Shown here piece after piece: positions 43,956 through 55,632 of a DNA stretch of 64,000 nt. The notes beneath the pieces are model-generated. The model saw nothing but the letters and a program-made list of their open reading frames with translations, did no database searches and had not been told where the DNA came from. This DNA is from Actinomycetes bacterium. Its GTDB lineage: Bacteria; Actinomycetota; Acidimicrobiia; Acidimicrobiales; Ilumatobacteraceae. A program made the position numbers and the translations under genes. The first letter of the stretch is position 1. Each line of letters starts with the position of its first letter. Location of the stretch: assembly GCA_025356335.1 (NCBI GenBank), contig JANXUF010000050.1, positions 1 to 64,000 on the forward strand, given 5' to 3'.

Positions 43956-44819
43956 TCAGCTGCCGCCCGTCGCTGTGCCGTCGAAGGCGATCATCCGTGC
44001 GCCATGCGGTTCGAAGTCTCCACCGGTGGAAGCGTCGGCGCTGAACCAGCGGGGGAAGCCGTGCGTCGTCTGGCCGCCGTCGACGAGGATCGAATTGCCG
44101 GTCACATAGCGGCTGGCGGCCGAAGCGAGGAAGACGATCACGTCGGCGACGTCTTCCGGGTGGCCGACACGTCCGAGCGGCGTCTCCTGTTCGACGAGCA
44201 GCCGGGTCGGGCCGTCGGCGAGGATGCTGTCGGTCATGTTCGACTCGATCACGCCGGGCAGCACGGCATTGACGCGGATCTGTTGCCGCCCGAGTTCTGC
44301 GGCGAGCGACCGGGCGAGCATCGCCACGCCGGCCTTCGTCGTTGCATAGGCGCTGAACAGGTCGCAGGGAAACGTCGAAGCGGTCGAGCCGGTGAGGATG
44401 ATCGAACCGCCCCCGCGCATCACGCGGACCGCTGCCTGGACGACGTTGAACGTGCCGGTGAGGTTGACATCGAGATGGCGCTGCCACACCCGCTCTTCGA
44501 TGTCGACGAAGGCGCCGAAACGGCCGTAACCGGCGTTGGCGGCGACGATGTCGATGCGCCCGAAGGTGTCCACCGTGCCGGCGACGGCGGCGTCGACCTG
44601 GCGACGATCGGTGATGTCGGCGGCAAACGAAGCTGCCCGCTCCCCGAGTTGGGCGGCGACCGCGTCGGCACCCTGGCCGTCGCGATCCACCAGCGCGACG
44701 CGCGCTCCTGCGGCATGGAGGGCGATGGCCGCAGCCCGGCCAATGCCGTTGGCGGCTCCGGTGACGAGCGCAACGCTGTCGGACGGCAGGTGTTGGACAG
44801 CAACGTCGGCGTCGGGCAT
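43956..44819 (-). CDS. Short-chain dehydrogenase/reductase
   Basis: This 287-residue SDR has TGAANGIG, VDRDG after the second strand (NAD-type), ANAGYG, a catalytic serine in LTGSTAS and YATTK. LPGVIESNM and YVTGNSILVDGGQTTHG match classical SDRs. The start overlaps the LLM oxidoreductase stop by one base (TGATG). It is the last gene of a four-gene unit with two thiolases and the F420-type enzyme. Confidence 0.92.
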   Translation of the reverse strand: MPDADVAVQHLPSDSVALVTGAANGIGRAAAIALHAAGARVALVDRDGQGADAVAAQLGERAASFAADITDRRQVDAAVAGTVDTFGRIDIVAANAGYGRFGAFVDIEERVWQRHLDVNLTGTFNVVQAAVRVMRGGGSIILTGSTASTFPCDLFSAYATTKAGVAMLARSLAAELGRQQIRVNAVLPGVIESNMTDSILADGPTRLLVEQETPLGRVGHPEDVADVIVFLASAASRYVTGNSILVDGGQTTHGFPRWFSADASTGGDFEPHGARMIAFDGTATGGS

Positions 44820-45799
44820 CAGTCGCTCCTTCCGATGTTGGCGAGTGCTTCGAGTGTGCGCCTGCCGCCGTCATCGCCTGCCGTCGCCGGCACGATGCAG
44901 ACCTCGTCGACGCCGGCTGCGTGATACTCGGCGATCCGCGCAGCGATGTGCTCGCACGATCCGACGAGCCCGACCGAGTCGACAATGTCCGGGTTGATCG
45001 CCGCCAACAGCTCGCGGGGGTGCGGGCGGGAACGGGCGAAGGCGACGAGGCCGCCGAAACCGGCCTCGATGAACATCTCGCCATAACCCGGAGCCGCCAG
45101 GTACCCGACCTTGCCGCGGCTGATCTGGGCGATCGTGTCCGATGTCGGTTCGACCGCCGCTGCCAGCCAGATCGCCGTGCGTGGCACCGGCCGCCCGGCG
45201 ATCTGCGCAGCAGTGGCGAGATCAGCACAGAGGCGACCTGCCGCAGTCGGCGTGAGCATGTTCAGCAGCATGCGGTCGCCCGCCACTGCTGCGGTCCGCA
45301 CGGCTGCCGGACCGAAGGCGGCGATCGACAACGGCCCGTACACCGCCGGCAGCCTCAGCCGGTAGCCGCGACTGCTGACGACGGTGCCACGCACGTCGGT
45401 CTTGTCACCGGCGAGCAGTGAGCGGGTCGCGGCGGCATGCTCGGCGAGCGCCGTTGCCGACTTGGAACGCGAGCGGCCGTGCCACTCCTCGACAACCACG
45501 TCGCTCGACGTCCCCAGGGCGACGCCCACCTGGCGGCCGACGAGATCGGCGACCGAGGCGGCACCCATCGCCACCGTCATCGGCGTGCGGACAGCGACGG
45601 CGAACGGCCCGAGACTGAGGCTGATGCGCTCGGTCCGCAGTCCGATGGCGGTGCCGAGTGCGAAGGCGTCGTAGGTGGCCATCTCGCCGATCCACAGTTC
45701 GCCGTAGCCGAGGCGGTCGGCGTGGGCGGCGAGTTCGAGGTTCTCCTGCGGCGGCCTGTCCTGCCACAACGGCACGACGACGGAGAGCGGCGGGCCCAT
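44819..45799 (-). CDS. Luciferase-like (LLM) flavin/F420-dependent oxidoreductase
   Basis: This is a 326-residue TIM-barrel enzyme of the luciferase-like monooxygenase family. Landmarks are LELAAHADRLGYGELWIGE, TERISLSLGPFAVAVRTP and VGVALGTSSDVV. Actinobacterial members often use F420, and the short GTSS-type segment is compatible, but the cofactor cannot be settled by eye. The start is ATG 45799. It lies between a thiolase and an SDR in one unit, suggesting a redox step on a CoA intermediate or its precursor. Confidence 0.85.
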   Translation of the reverse strand: MGPPLSVVVPLWQDRPPQENLELAAHADRLGYGELWIGEMATYDAFALGTAIGLRTERISLSLGPFAVAVRTPMTVAMGAASVADLVGRQVGVALGTSSDVVVEEWHGRSRSKSATALAEHAAATRSLLAGDKTDVRGTVVSSRGYRLRLPAVYGPLSIAAFGPAAVRTAAVAGDRMLLNMLTPTAAGRLCADLATAAQIAGRPVPRTAIWLAAAVEPTSDTIAQISRGKVGYLAAPGYGEMFIEAGFGGLVAFARSRPHPRELLAAINPDIVDSVGLVGSCEHIAARIAEYHAAGVDEVCIVPATAGDDGGRRTLEALANIGRSD

Positions 45800-45821
45800 C
45801 AGCGCGACCGAACTCGGCGAT

Positions 45822-47030
45822 TCACGCGTCGACGAGTTCGACGAGCGCGGCGCAACCGAGGCCCGCCGCCCCGCTGACGGCGATGACACCACGACGGGCA
45901 CGACGACGTTCGAGTTCGTCGACGAGACCCATCGTCAAGATCGCGCCGGTGGCGCCGAAGGAATGCCCCATGGCGATCGTGCCGCCATTGGGATTGAAGC
46001 GGTCGTCGTCGACGCCGAGGTCGCGCTGGAACCGCAGGCACAGGGCGGCAAAGGCCTCGGCGAACTCGAAGACGTCGATGTCATCCGGGTGCAGCCCCTG
46101 CCTGGCGAGGAGCTGCTCGACGGCGAGTTGCCCTGCAGTCAACATCGTGACCGGGTCGACGCAGGCGCTCTGCGAGGCGACGATCCTGGCCCGCGGCCGC
46201 AGGCCGAACTCCGCGGCGGCTTCGCCGGAGGCGATGACGAGCAGTCCGGCGGCATCGGCGAGCGACGGCGAGGTACCGCGGGTGTGCACGTGGCGGATCT
46301 CGCCCAGATCACGGAGTCTGCTGCGGGCGCGGTCGTCCTGGCCGCTGAGACCGATCTCGGCGAACAGCGGCTGCTGCGCGGCGAGCGCCTCGTACGTCGT
46401 GTCCGCACGGATGTGCTCGTCGTACGCGAACGGCTCGCGGCCGTGGCGCTCCATCGGCACGACCGAGCGGGCGAATCGCTGCTGCGACCATGCGGCAGCG
46501 GCCTTGATCTGCGTGGAAACGCCGAAGGCATCGAGTTCCGGCCGTTCGAACCCTTCGATCGTGGCGACGATGTCGGCGGCGATGCCCATCTCGACCGACC
46601 CGATCGCCTCGACGGTCGCCGGATCGCAGAACAGTGGCCCGTTGTCCGAGTACATCGGTACGTGGGAGATCGACTCAACGCCGCCGGCCAGCAGCACGCC
46701 TGCGCCATCGCTCTTGATACGTGCGGCAGCCAGGTTCACCGCCTCGATGCCCGATGCGCAGAAGCGATTGACCGTCAGTCCCGGGACGTTGTCGCCCCAG
46801 CCGCCGAGCAACGCAGAGGTCTTGGCGATGTTCGCGCCCTGCTCGTCGTTCTGCGAGGCGCAGCCGATGATGACATCGTCGATGGCACCCGGATCGAGAC
46901 CAGACCTGGCGCGGATCTCCTCGTGGAGGCGAATCAGTAGCTGCGTCGGCGTGTAGTCGAACAGCCCACCCTTCGGCGATGCCTTACCCCGCGGCGTGCG
47001 GACGGCATCGCAGATGAACGCTTCCGTCAT
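45822..47030 (-). CDS. Thiolase lacking the second active-site cysteine
   Basis: This is a 402-residue thiolase. The nucleophile is C91 in NRFCASG, and the histidine is in GHSFGATGA. The usual C-terminal C[IV]GGGxG is replaced by SGAAGLG, so the cysteine that acts as general base in biosynthetic and degradative thiolases is absent. NEAFA reads AEAFA (FEFAEAFAAL). These changes suggest altered chemistry or another acid/base. ATG 47030 overlaps the upstream thiolase by four bases. The F420-type gene follows after 22 bp. Confidence 0.88.
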   Translation of the reverse strand: MTEAFICDAVRTPRGKASPKGGLFDYTPTQLLIRLHEEIRARSGLDPGAIDDVIIGCASQNDEQGANIAKTSALLGGWGDNVPGLTVNRFCASGIEAVNLAAARIKSDGAGVLLAGGVESISHVPMYSDNGPLFCDPATVEAIGSVEMGIAADIVATIEGFERPELDAFGVSTQIKAAAAWSQQRFARSVVPMERHGREPFAYDEHIRADTTYEALAAQQPLFAEIGLSGQDDRARSRLRDLGEIRHVHTRGTSPSLADAAGLLVIASGEAAAEFGLRPRARIVASQSACVDPVTMLTAGQLAVEQLLARQGLHPDDIDVFEFAEAFAALCLRFQRDLGVDDDRFNPNGGTIAMGHSFGATGAILTMGLVDELERRRARRGVIAVSGAAGLGCAALVELVDA

Positions 47031-48262
47031 GTCGAAGCCGCTCCGACGACGAAGCTCACGGCGGTGGTCGCCGAGCCGCCGACGTTCAACGTCGCGAAGC
47101 GCTTGGCGCCATCCACCTGGTAGTCGCCTGCCGTGCCGGTGACCTGCTTGGTGGCGTCGAGCAGCATGCGCACGCCCGTCGCGCCGACCGGGTGGCCGAG
47201 GCCGATGAGACCGCCGCTCGGGTTGATCGGCAGCCGTCCGTCGGCGGCGATCGTGCCGTCCTCGACCGCCTTCCAGCTCTCGCCCGGTTCGGTGATCCCG
47301 AAGTGGTCGATCGCCATGTACTCCGTCATCGAGAAGCAGTCGTGCGTCTCGATGCCGTCGAGGTCGTCGGGTCCGGCGATCCCCGCCCGACGATAGGCGT
47401 CGGTGATCGCCCGGCGGACGTCCGGCAGCACGTAGCGCTCGCCGACGCTGCGCTTGATCTTCGACTCGAACGACAGGCCGGCAGTGGTGTGTCCCCACCC
47501 TTCGATCAACGCCGAACGCGCCGTCGCACCGCTGCGCCGGCGATGCTCCTCGGCGAAGCGTTCCGAGGCGAGGACGACGCCGGCACCCCCGTCGGTGACC
47601 TGCCCGCAGTCCTGGCGACGCACGCGCCCCTCGATCACCGGGTTGGCGTGATCGTCATCGGTGAAGCTGCGTTCGTCGAACGACCATCCGCGGGTCTGGG
47701 CATTCGGGTTGCGCTTGCCGTTGAGCAGGTTGGTCTTGGCGATGGCGATGAGATGGTCGTAGGAGACGCCGTAACGCTCGTCGTAGACGTCGATCAGCTT
47801 GTCGAACATGTACGGCCACATGAACGTCGCCTCCTGGCCCTCGTGGCCGATCCATGCCGCCGCTCCGAGATGCTGGGCGGCGACGTCGCCAGGTACATTG
47901 CGCTGCTGTTCTGCGCCGACGACGAGGACGACGTCGTAGCGTCCGGCCTCGATCTCGGCCATCGCTGCGAGGATGGCGATGCTCCCGGATGCGCAGGCGG
48001 CCTCGTGCCGCGCCGCGGGAATGCCCCACAGCTCCGGGCGGACGGTCGCCGGCATCGCTCCGAGCTGACCCTGGCCGGTGAACAACTGCCCGAAGGCGTT
48101 GCCGACGTGGATCGACTGGATCTCCGAGGCTTGCACCTGAGCTGCGGCGAGGGTGCCGTCGACGACGTCGGCGAAGAGGTCGGAGATCTCCTGACCCGCT
48201 CTGGCGTAGTTGCGGGCAAAGTCGGTCTGATGGCCTCCGAGGACGAAAACGGGTGCGCTCAT
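47027..48262 (-). CDS. Ltp-type thiolase (lipid-transfer protein/acetyl-CoA acetyltransferase)
   Basis: This is a 411-residue thiolase of the SCP-x/Ltp branch. The active-site region is AACASGSIA (nucleophile Cys), with ETHDCFSMTEYM and GHPVGATG further on. The HDCF motif is the Ltp-type replacement of NEAF. It likely carries out thiolytic or retro-aldol side-chain cleavage of a CoA ester. AGGAGGAGC precedes ATG 48262. It leads a four-gene unit (thiolase, thiolase, LLM, SDR) and is divergent from the acyl-CoA ligase, with dyad site 7 between them. Confidence 0.9.
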   Translation of the reverse strand: MSAPVFVLGGHQTDFARNYARAGQEISDLFADVVDGTLAAAQVQASEIQSIHVGNAFGQLFTGQGQLGAMPATVRPELWGIPAARHEAACASGSIAILAAMAEIEAGRYDVVLVVGAEQQRNVPGDVAAQHLGAAAWIGHEGQEATFMWPYMFDKLIDVYDERYGVSYDHLIAIAKTNLLNGKRNPNAQTRGWSFDERSFTDDDHANPVIEGRVRRQDCGQVTDGGAGVVLASERFAEEHRRRSGATARSALIEGWGHTTAGLSFESKIKRSVGERYVLPDVRRAITDAYRRAGIAGPDDLDGIETHDCFSMTEYMAIDHFGITEPGESWKAVEDGTIAADGRLPINPSGGLIGLGHPVGATGVRMLLDATKQVTGTAGDYQVDGAKRFATLNVGGSATTAVSFVVGAAST

Positions 48263-48352
48263 GGTGCTCCTCCTGACCGACGGCGTTCGACGCACCGTCG
48301 TGGCTGGTTGTCGGGACCGAAGTGATCGACGAGCGAATCGGTCCGTCGGAGC

Positions 48353-48369
48353 ACTACTGTAGCAACAGT
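48353..48369 (+). promoter_or_regulatory. Shared dyad motif, site 7
   Basis: ACTACTGTAGCAACAGT, containing the inner palindrome ACTGT-N4-ACAGT. It lies between the divergent thiolase and ligase genes. Confidence 0.55.
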
Positions 48370-48483
48370 CACTGCAGGGGAGTCCGATCGGACGGCAGAT
48401 CGACTCGACACGAACGCCAGGGAGCTGCGAATGAGAATCCATCGTCAGACGGTCGAGCACCTCGCTGCAGTCGTGCGCGGACG

Positions 48484-50208
48484 ATGAAGGCATTCGCTCC
48501 GGAGGTCGCCGCCGGCTACTTCGCGAACGGCTGGTGGGACGGCAGCACGTGGGTGTCGCGCGTCCGTGACAGCATCGACCGCAACCCGCGTCGGATCTCG
48601 CTGATCGACCCGCCGAACCGCACGGCGATCGCCGGCGGCGTGCCGCGCCGACTGACCTGGTTCGAGGTCGACGCCGAGGCAGACGCCATCGCCCTGCAGC
48701 TCCTGCGCAGCGGCGTCGGGGCGGGTGATGTGGTCGCCGTGCAACTCCCGAACATCGTCGAACTGGCCCTCACCTACGTGGCGATCGTACGCATCGGAGC
48801 GATCATCAGCCCCTTCCCGATCCAGTACCGGGAGCACGAACTCGTCGACCTCGCCGGGCGGGCAGGCGCTACCGCCTTCGTCACAGCGACGAACATCCTC
48901 GGACGGCCCAATGCTGCGGCGATCCAGGCGATGCAGGCGGAGATACCCACGCTTCGCCACGTGCTGGCGTTCGGTGATGCCGTGCCGGCAGGTGCCGTTG
49001 CCCTCGACGGCTCGACCGTCGACGCCGATGGGCGGGCGCTGCTCCAGGCGCACTACGCCGGCCACCCTGTCGAGCCGAACGACATCGCCACGATCTGCTG
49101 GACGTCTGGCACCGAGAGCACGCCGAAGGGGGTGCTCCGCAGCCACGGCGGTTGGGGTGCCGTGCTGTGCACCACCATCGAGAGCCCCGGCATGACAGCC
49201 GAAGACGTGCTGCTGTGCACGTTCCCGATGGTCAATGCCGGTGGCGTGGGCGGCATGTTCGGCCCATGGCTGAGCGTCGGTTGCACGCTGGTCCTGCACC
49301 ATCCGTTCGCCCTCGACATCTTCCTTCAGCAGATCACGGACCATCGCGTCACCTACACCGTTTCGCCGCCGGCGGTACTGACGCAGCTGCTGGTCGCAGA
49401 GGATCTGCTGAACACCTACGACCTGTCTTCCCTGCGGGCGATCGGCAGCGGCTCCGCCCCGCTGACCCCGTTCCTGATCGAGGGGTGGGAGGCACGCGGC
49501 GTCGAGGTCATCAACTTCTTCGGCTCCAACGAAGGCCTGCCGCTCGTCGGCGACCGCAGTACGATCCCCGACCCGACCGAGCGCTCCGTGTACTTTCCGA
49601 ACTTCGGCGCAGCAGGCTTCGACTGGCGGGTCAGCACGGCCGAACAGACGAAGTCCCGCCTCGTCGACGTGGAAACGGGTGAGGTCATCTCGCAGGCGAA
49701 CCGCCCAGGCGAGTTACGCATCAGCGGCCCGACGATCTTCTCCGGTTACCTCGGCGGGCAGGGCGACCCGTTCGACGAGCATGGCTACTATCGCAGTGGC
49801 GACGTCTTCGAGTACCCGGATGCCGACCGCCGTTACCTCCGCTACGTCGACCGTGCCAAGGACCTGATCATCCGAGGCGGCGTCAATATCTCTCCGGCGG
49901 AAATCGAAGCGCTGGTGCAGTCGCATCCGAAGGTTGCCGAAGTCGCCGCCGTCGGGGTCCCCGACGAGGTCCTCGGCGAGCGGGTCGCCGTGTTCGTCGT
50001 GCCGCGGCACGGGCAGCACCTGGAGCTGTCGGAGATCATCGAGCATCTCGTGACGCAGCGCGTCGCCAAGTTCAAGCTGCCGGAGCGACTCGACGTCGTC
50101 GGGGAACTGCCGCGCAACCCGATCGGGAAGGTGCTCAAGCGCGATCTCCGCGAGCGACTCCGAGCGGAGCAGGCTGCGCCTTCGGCGCCTGCCTCGTACG
50201 CCAACTGA
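48484..50208 (+). CDS. Acyl-CoA ligase with a TSGTE-type ATP motif (paralogue of 33196-34983)
   Basis: This is a 574-residue adenylate-forming ligase. Its signature CWTSGTESTPKGVLRSH and FFGSNEG match the unusual motifs of the ligase at 33196-34983. RAKDLIIRGGVNISPAEIE and NPIGKVLKRDLRE complete it, including the catalytic lysine. The start is ATG 48484; the upstream open part is not ligase-like. Two such paralogues in one island suggest two related acids, or two steps with shortened substrates. Confidence 0.9.
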   Translation: MKAFAPEVAAGYFANGWWDGSTWVSRVRDSIDRNPRRISLIDPPNRTAIAGGVPRRLTWFEVDAEADAIALQLLRSGVGAGDVVAVQLPNIVELALTYVAIVRIGAIISPFPIQYREHELVDLAGRAGATAFVTATNILGRPNAAAIQAMQAEIPTLRHVLAFGDAVPAGAVALDGSTVDADGRALLQAHYAGHPVEPNDIATICWTSGTESTPKGVLRSHGGWGAVLCTTIESPGMTAEDVLLCTFPMVNAGGVGGMFGPWLSVGCTLVLHHPFALDIFLQQITDHRVTYTVSPPAVLTQLLVAEDLLNTYDLSSLRAIGSGSAPLTPFLIEGWEARGVEVINFFGSNEGLPLVGDRSTIPDPTERSVYFPNFGAAGFDWRVSTAEQTKSRLVDVETGEVISQANRPGELRISGPTIFSGYLGGQGDPFDEHGYYRSGDVFEYPDADRRYLRYVDRAKDLIIRGGVNISPAEIEALVQSHPKVAEVAAVGVPDEVLGERVAVFVVPRHGQHLELSEIIEHLVTQRVAKFKLPERLDVVGELPRNPIGKVLKRDLRERLRAEQAAPSAPASYAN

Positions 50209-50215
50209 ACAAAAG

Positions 50216-50232
50216 GCTACAATAACCACAGT
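50216..50232 (+). promoter_or_regulatory. Shared dyad motif, site 8
   Basis: GCTACAATAACCACAGT, in the 80-bp spacer between the ligase and the enoyl-CoA hydratase, 56 bases before the hydratase start. Confidence 0.5.
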
Positions 50233-51174
50233 AAAGCGAGTTGCGGTTCCATCGGGGTGGGGCTGCCTGCGAGAAACGGGGATCTGCGATGAATGACGAG
50301 GTCGTGCTGTTCGAGTTGGACGGCGGGGTGGCGACGATGACGCTGAACCGCCCGGAGCGCCGCAATGCCTGGACGATCGAGATGCACCAGCGCTACTACG
50401 CGCTGATGGAACAGTGCGACCACGACCCAGAGGTACGGGCGATCATCGTCACCGGCGCCGGCAGCTCGTTCTGCCCCGGCGCCGATAGCGACTCGCTGCA
50501 GGTCTACAGCCAGACGGGCGAGTTCAACCCGATCCAGGCGACGATCACGCAGCCCGATTGGTACCCGATGGAGGTACGCAAACCGACCATTGCGGCGATC
50601 AACGGTGCCTGCGCCGGCATCGGCCTGGCGATGACGCTGATGTGCGATGTGCGCATCGCTGCCGCCGGCGCGCGAATGACCACCGCCTTTGCCCGCAGGG
50701 GGCTGCCGGCTCTCCATGGCGTCGCCTGGTTGCTGCCGCGCCTCGTCGGCGCCAGCCGTGCTTCGGAGCTGCTGCTGTCCGGGCGCACCTTCCTGACCGA
50801 CGAGGCTGCAGCGATCGGCCTCGTGCACCGCCTCGTTCCGGCCGACGAGGTCCTGGCGACCGCCAAGGCCTATGCCGCCGACCTGGTGGCGAACTGCTCG
50901 CCGACGTCGTGGCTCAACATGAAACGGCAGCTGCTGCTCGCCGAGCGTCAGACATTCCCGGAGGCGATCGAGGAAGCCGCCGGCCGTGAACTGCCGGCGC
51001 TCAGCACCCGCGACTTCCACGAGGGTGTGATGAGCTTCGTCGAGCGTCGGCCTGCGCACTTCGAAGCCCTCGGAGTGGGCAGTCTGGCGTGGCAGGAACC
51101 GTCACTGGCCGGGCTCGACGAGCCGGTTGACGAGGACGAAGGAGCGACCGACCGAACGGTGACCGTCAGGTCGG

Positions 51175-52766
<1,592 letters not shown>

Positions 52767-52770
<4 letters not shown>

Positions 52771-54713
52771 GGCAGCAGCCGCACGCCCGGACCGCCGGCG
52801 TACAGCCGGTCGACGTCCGTGCTTCGACGGCTGAGGGCGATCGACTGGTTGATCGAACCCTTGTCGGACAGCTCGCCGACGTCATTGCTCGGCGCTTCGA
52901 CGAGGATCGCGAACCGGGCGATACGAGCGGCCGATCCGTGCTCCCGTGCCTCGGCCTGCTGATGCCGGAGTCGTTGCCCGATCCAGTCCAGCACCCGGCC
53001 GTCGACGGCGAGGTCACCGACGGGCCCATCGGCACCGAGCACCGATGCACACCCTGCCGGGTTGAGCCACAGCAGCGCTCCGACCTCGTCTCGACCTTCC
53101 CCGCAGATCAGTGTCTCCAACACGACAGGTGTGGTCGCGGCGATGATGTCGGCGTGCAGTTGCCCGCCGGGCACGAAGGTGCCGGTGCTCAGTTTGAACT
53201 CCTCGGCAAGTCGCCCGGCGAAGGCGAAACCCTGTGATGCGTCATCGGCATCGATGAACGTCAGGGCGTCGCCGCTGCGGTAGAAGCCCTCCTCGTCGAA
53301 GCATTTGGCGGTCGCCGCTGGATTGTCCAGATAGCCGGGCATCACACAGTCGGAGCGGAAACGGACTTCATAGCGGCATCGAGCGGCCGGGAACTCGGTG
53401 AGGCGGGTGTGGTCCTCGTCGAGGGGTATCAACTTCGTCTCGACCCCCGGCACCGGTAGCCCGACACCGACCTTCGTCGTCGGCCAGGTGATCGTCATCA
53501 CGCCGGCCGTCGTCTCTGTGGAGCCGTAGCCGGTGGTGAACATGATCCGCTCACCGATCGTCTGCTCGGCCATCGTCTGAAACCGGTCATAGACAGGCTG
53601 GGAGAGGCCGGCGCCGCCGTAGAGGCACAGCTGCAGGTGCTCGTAGAAGCGTTCACGGAGATGGGCGTCGGTCTCCAGCGCGTCGCAGAGCATGCCGAAG
53701 GCGTACGGCACATTGGCGAAGAACAGCGGTTGGACCTCGGCGATGTTGCGCAGCGTGCGTCCGAAGAGCTCCGGTGTGGGACGCCCGTCGTCGATGTAGT
53801 AGGAGCCGCCGTTGACCATCGCTCCGATCAGCACGCTGATGCCCGAGACGTGGCTCCACGGCATCCAGTCGAGCGTACGAACGCCCCAGCCGGACGCTTC
53901 GGCGAGCACGGTGCTGGCGGCCGTGAACAGCGTGCACCACATCTTGTTCGTCTGCACGACGATCTTCGGCAGGCCGGTGGACCCGGACGTCAGCATGTAG
54001 CGCAGCGGCGTGTCAGGGTCGACTGCGGCGATCGTCGCTGCCGGATCGGCGACCGGTAGGTGCGTCCGCACGTCCTGCCAATCCACTGCGCCAGGCCAGT
54101 GCTGCGGGTCGGTACAGATGACGGTGGCCTCGTCGGGCAGCACCTTGCGGAGTGCCGCGGCGATCGGGCCGACCTGCTCGGCGAAGACGATCGTCGGCTG
54201 CAGCAGGCCGACGACGTGCCGCAGACGCCCATGCTCTCCCGTGACGCCCATCGCGTACTGCGGGCTGACCGGGCAGACGGGCACTCCGGCGGCAGACGCA
54301 CCGAAAACCAGCTCGGCGTGGGCAAGAGAGTTTCCCGTCACGATGAGGATGCGGTCCCGGCCGGTGGCGTGGGCGGTGAGCCATCCGCAGACACAGTCGG
54401 CTGTGTCCATGATGTCGGTGTAGCTCCGGCGCACCCAGTCCTCGCCGGTGCTGTCCCGCTGGGCGATCAGCGTCCGGTCGCCGAGCAGGCCGGCCTGATC
54501 GGCGAGTGCTGCAGCGAGCGATCTGGGTACGGGTCGCTCGAGCGGCCCGGTGCTGAGGATCAGCGTTCCATCCGTGCGGCGAACGATCTGCAGGTTCGTC
54601 CTCGGGAAGAGATGCGTCGCCCGGAACGTCATCGCCGATTCGATGACTTCATCTCCGGAAGTGTCACGCCGCACCGCCGTCTCCGATGCCGTTGGTTCGG
54701 TTTCGGTCGTCAT
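52767..54713 (-). CDS. Feruloyl-CoA synthetase-like ligase
   Basis: This 648-residue adenylate-forming enzyme has the ATP motif LTSGSTGLPKIVVQTNKMWC. GYGSTETTAGVM, RSGDALTFIDADD and AGRLAEEFKLSTGTFVPGGQL follow; the EEFKLxxGTxV segment is the hallmark of the feruloyl-CoA synthetase group. It should activate a phenylpropenoate or similar aromatic acid, but this is inferred from motif style. The start is ATG 54713. It lies between the VOC protein (12-bp spacer) and the ligase (overlap), forming a three-gene unit. Confidence 0.82.
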
Positions 54714-54724
54714 GCCGTTGCGGC

Positions 54725-55438
54725 TCAGACGAATTGGAACGTGATTCCGGCGAGCCCGGGATCCGTCGCCGCGGCTTTGGAACGGTGCAGCACGACGGTC
54801 CAATTCGTCGAAGGACCACCAGGGGTGAACCGCACCCAGGCCCCACCGAGATCGATCTCGTTCGGCGCCGACGCTTCGCCGAGGTCGAGCAGTTCGAGCC
54901 ACAACGCGGTCATCGCTGCCGGATCGGCGACGGGTACCTCGACCCCGACGATCTCGTCCACGCTCGCGGACGGTTCGACACCAGGGTTGATGTCGTCCCA
55001 GAACCACACCGATGGTTCGGCGATGCCGTCGATCTCCAGCACCAGCCCGACATCCTTCGGGTGCAGTTGCAGCACCGGCTTGCCGAATGCTTCCGTGTCG
55101 ATGGCGACGCGGACACCGTTGGCGATGCATCGCTGACGGACACCAGCGGCATCGGGATGCTGGACGGACAGCACGAAACCTCCGCGACCTCCGACCTTGG
55201 CGAGCCAGGACGCCACCGGCCCGGCGTCGCCCGTCGGTCCGACGAACTCGAGATAGCGCTCGCTGGACAGCGGGAAGGTGGCATCCGTCAGCGACAACGT
55301 GTGCAACTCGGGATCGGCGAACGCCGATCCGAGCCCGAACGAGGCCCGTACAGCGGCGACGTCGTCGTCGTGGTGCATGGTGCCGATCACCACCTGGCGC
55401 AGTTTCGCCCAACTCGGCGATGTGACATCGCCGCTCAT
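54725..55438 (-). CDS. VOC-superfamily protein (paralogue of 28423-29124)
   Basis: This 237-residue two-module VOC-fold protein has LRQVVIGTMHHDDDVAAVRASFGLG as its opening (given as LRQVVIGTMHHDD and DVAAVRASFGLG) and a second module near GVEVPVADPAAMTALWLELL. Overall length and the DPxAMTALW segment match the VOC protein at 28423. The function is unknown; its position ahead of two CoA ligases suggests a ring or side-chain isomerisation, or ligand binding. The start is ATG 55438. Dyad site 9 lies 88 bases upstream of the start. Confidence 0.78.
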   Translation of the reverse strand: MSGDVTSPSWAKLRQVVIGTMHHDDDVAAVRASFGLGSAFADPELHTLSLTDATFPLSSERYLEFVGPTGDAGPVASWLAKVGGRGGFVLSVQHPDAAGVRQRCIANGVRVAIDTEAFGKPVLQLHPKDVGLVLEIDGIAEPSVWFWDDINPGVEPSASVDEIVGVEVPVADPAAMTALWLELLDLGEASAPNEIDLGGAWVRFTPGGPSTNWTVVLHRSKAAATDPGLAGITFQFV

Positions 55439-55525
55439 CGCTCGGCACCGCTCAATGGCACGTTGACGGCAACCCCGGAACATCTGTCCATCTGATCCCC
55501 CTGTGATCGCAGCTGATCGACAATT

Positions 55526-55542
55526 ACTACACCAAACACAGT
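55526..55542 (+). promoter_or_regulatory. Shared dyad motif, site 9
   Basis: ACTACACCAAACACAGT, upstream of the VOC/ligase/ligase unit. Confidence 0.5.
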
Positions 55543-55632
55543 GATGAGTCAAACGGGGGCGCGCGTGGCGCCACTCGGTGCGCCGGTTGGCGTTGGCGGC
55601 GCTCCGTTAGCGGCCGTGAGCGGTGTGTCGGC

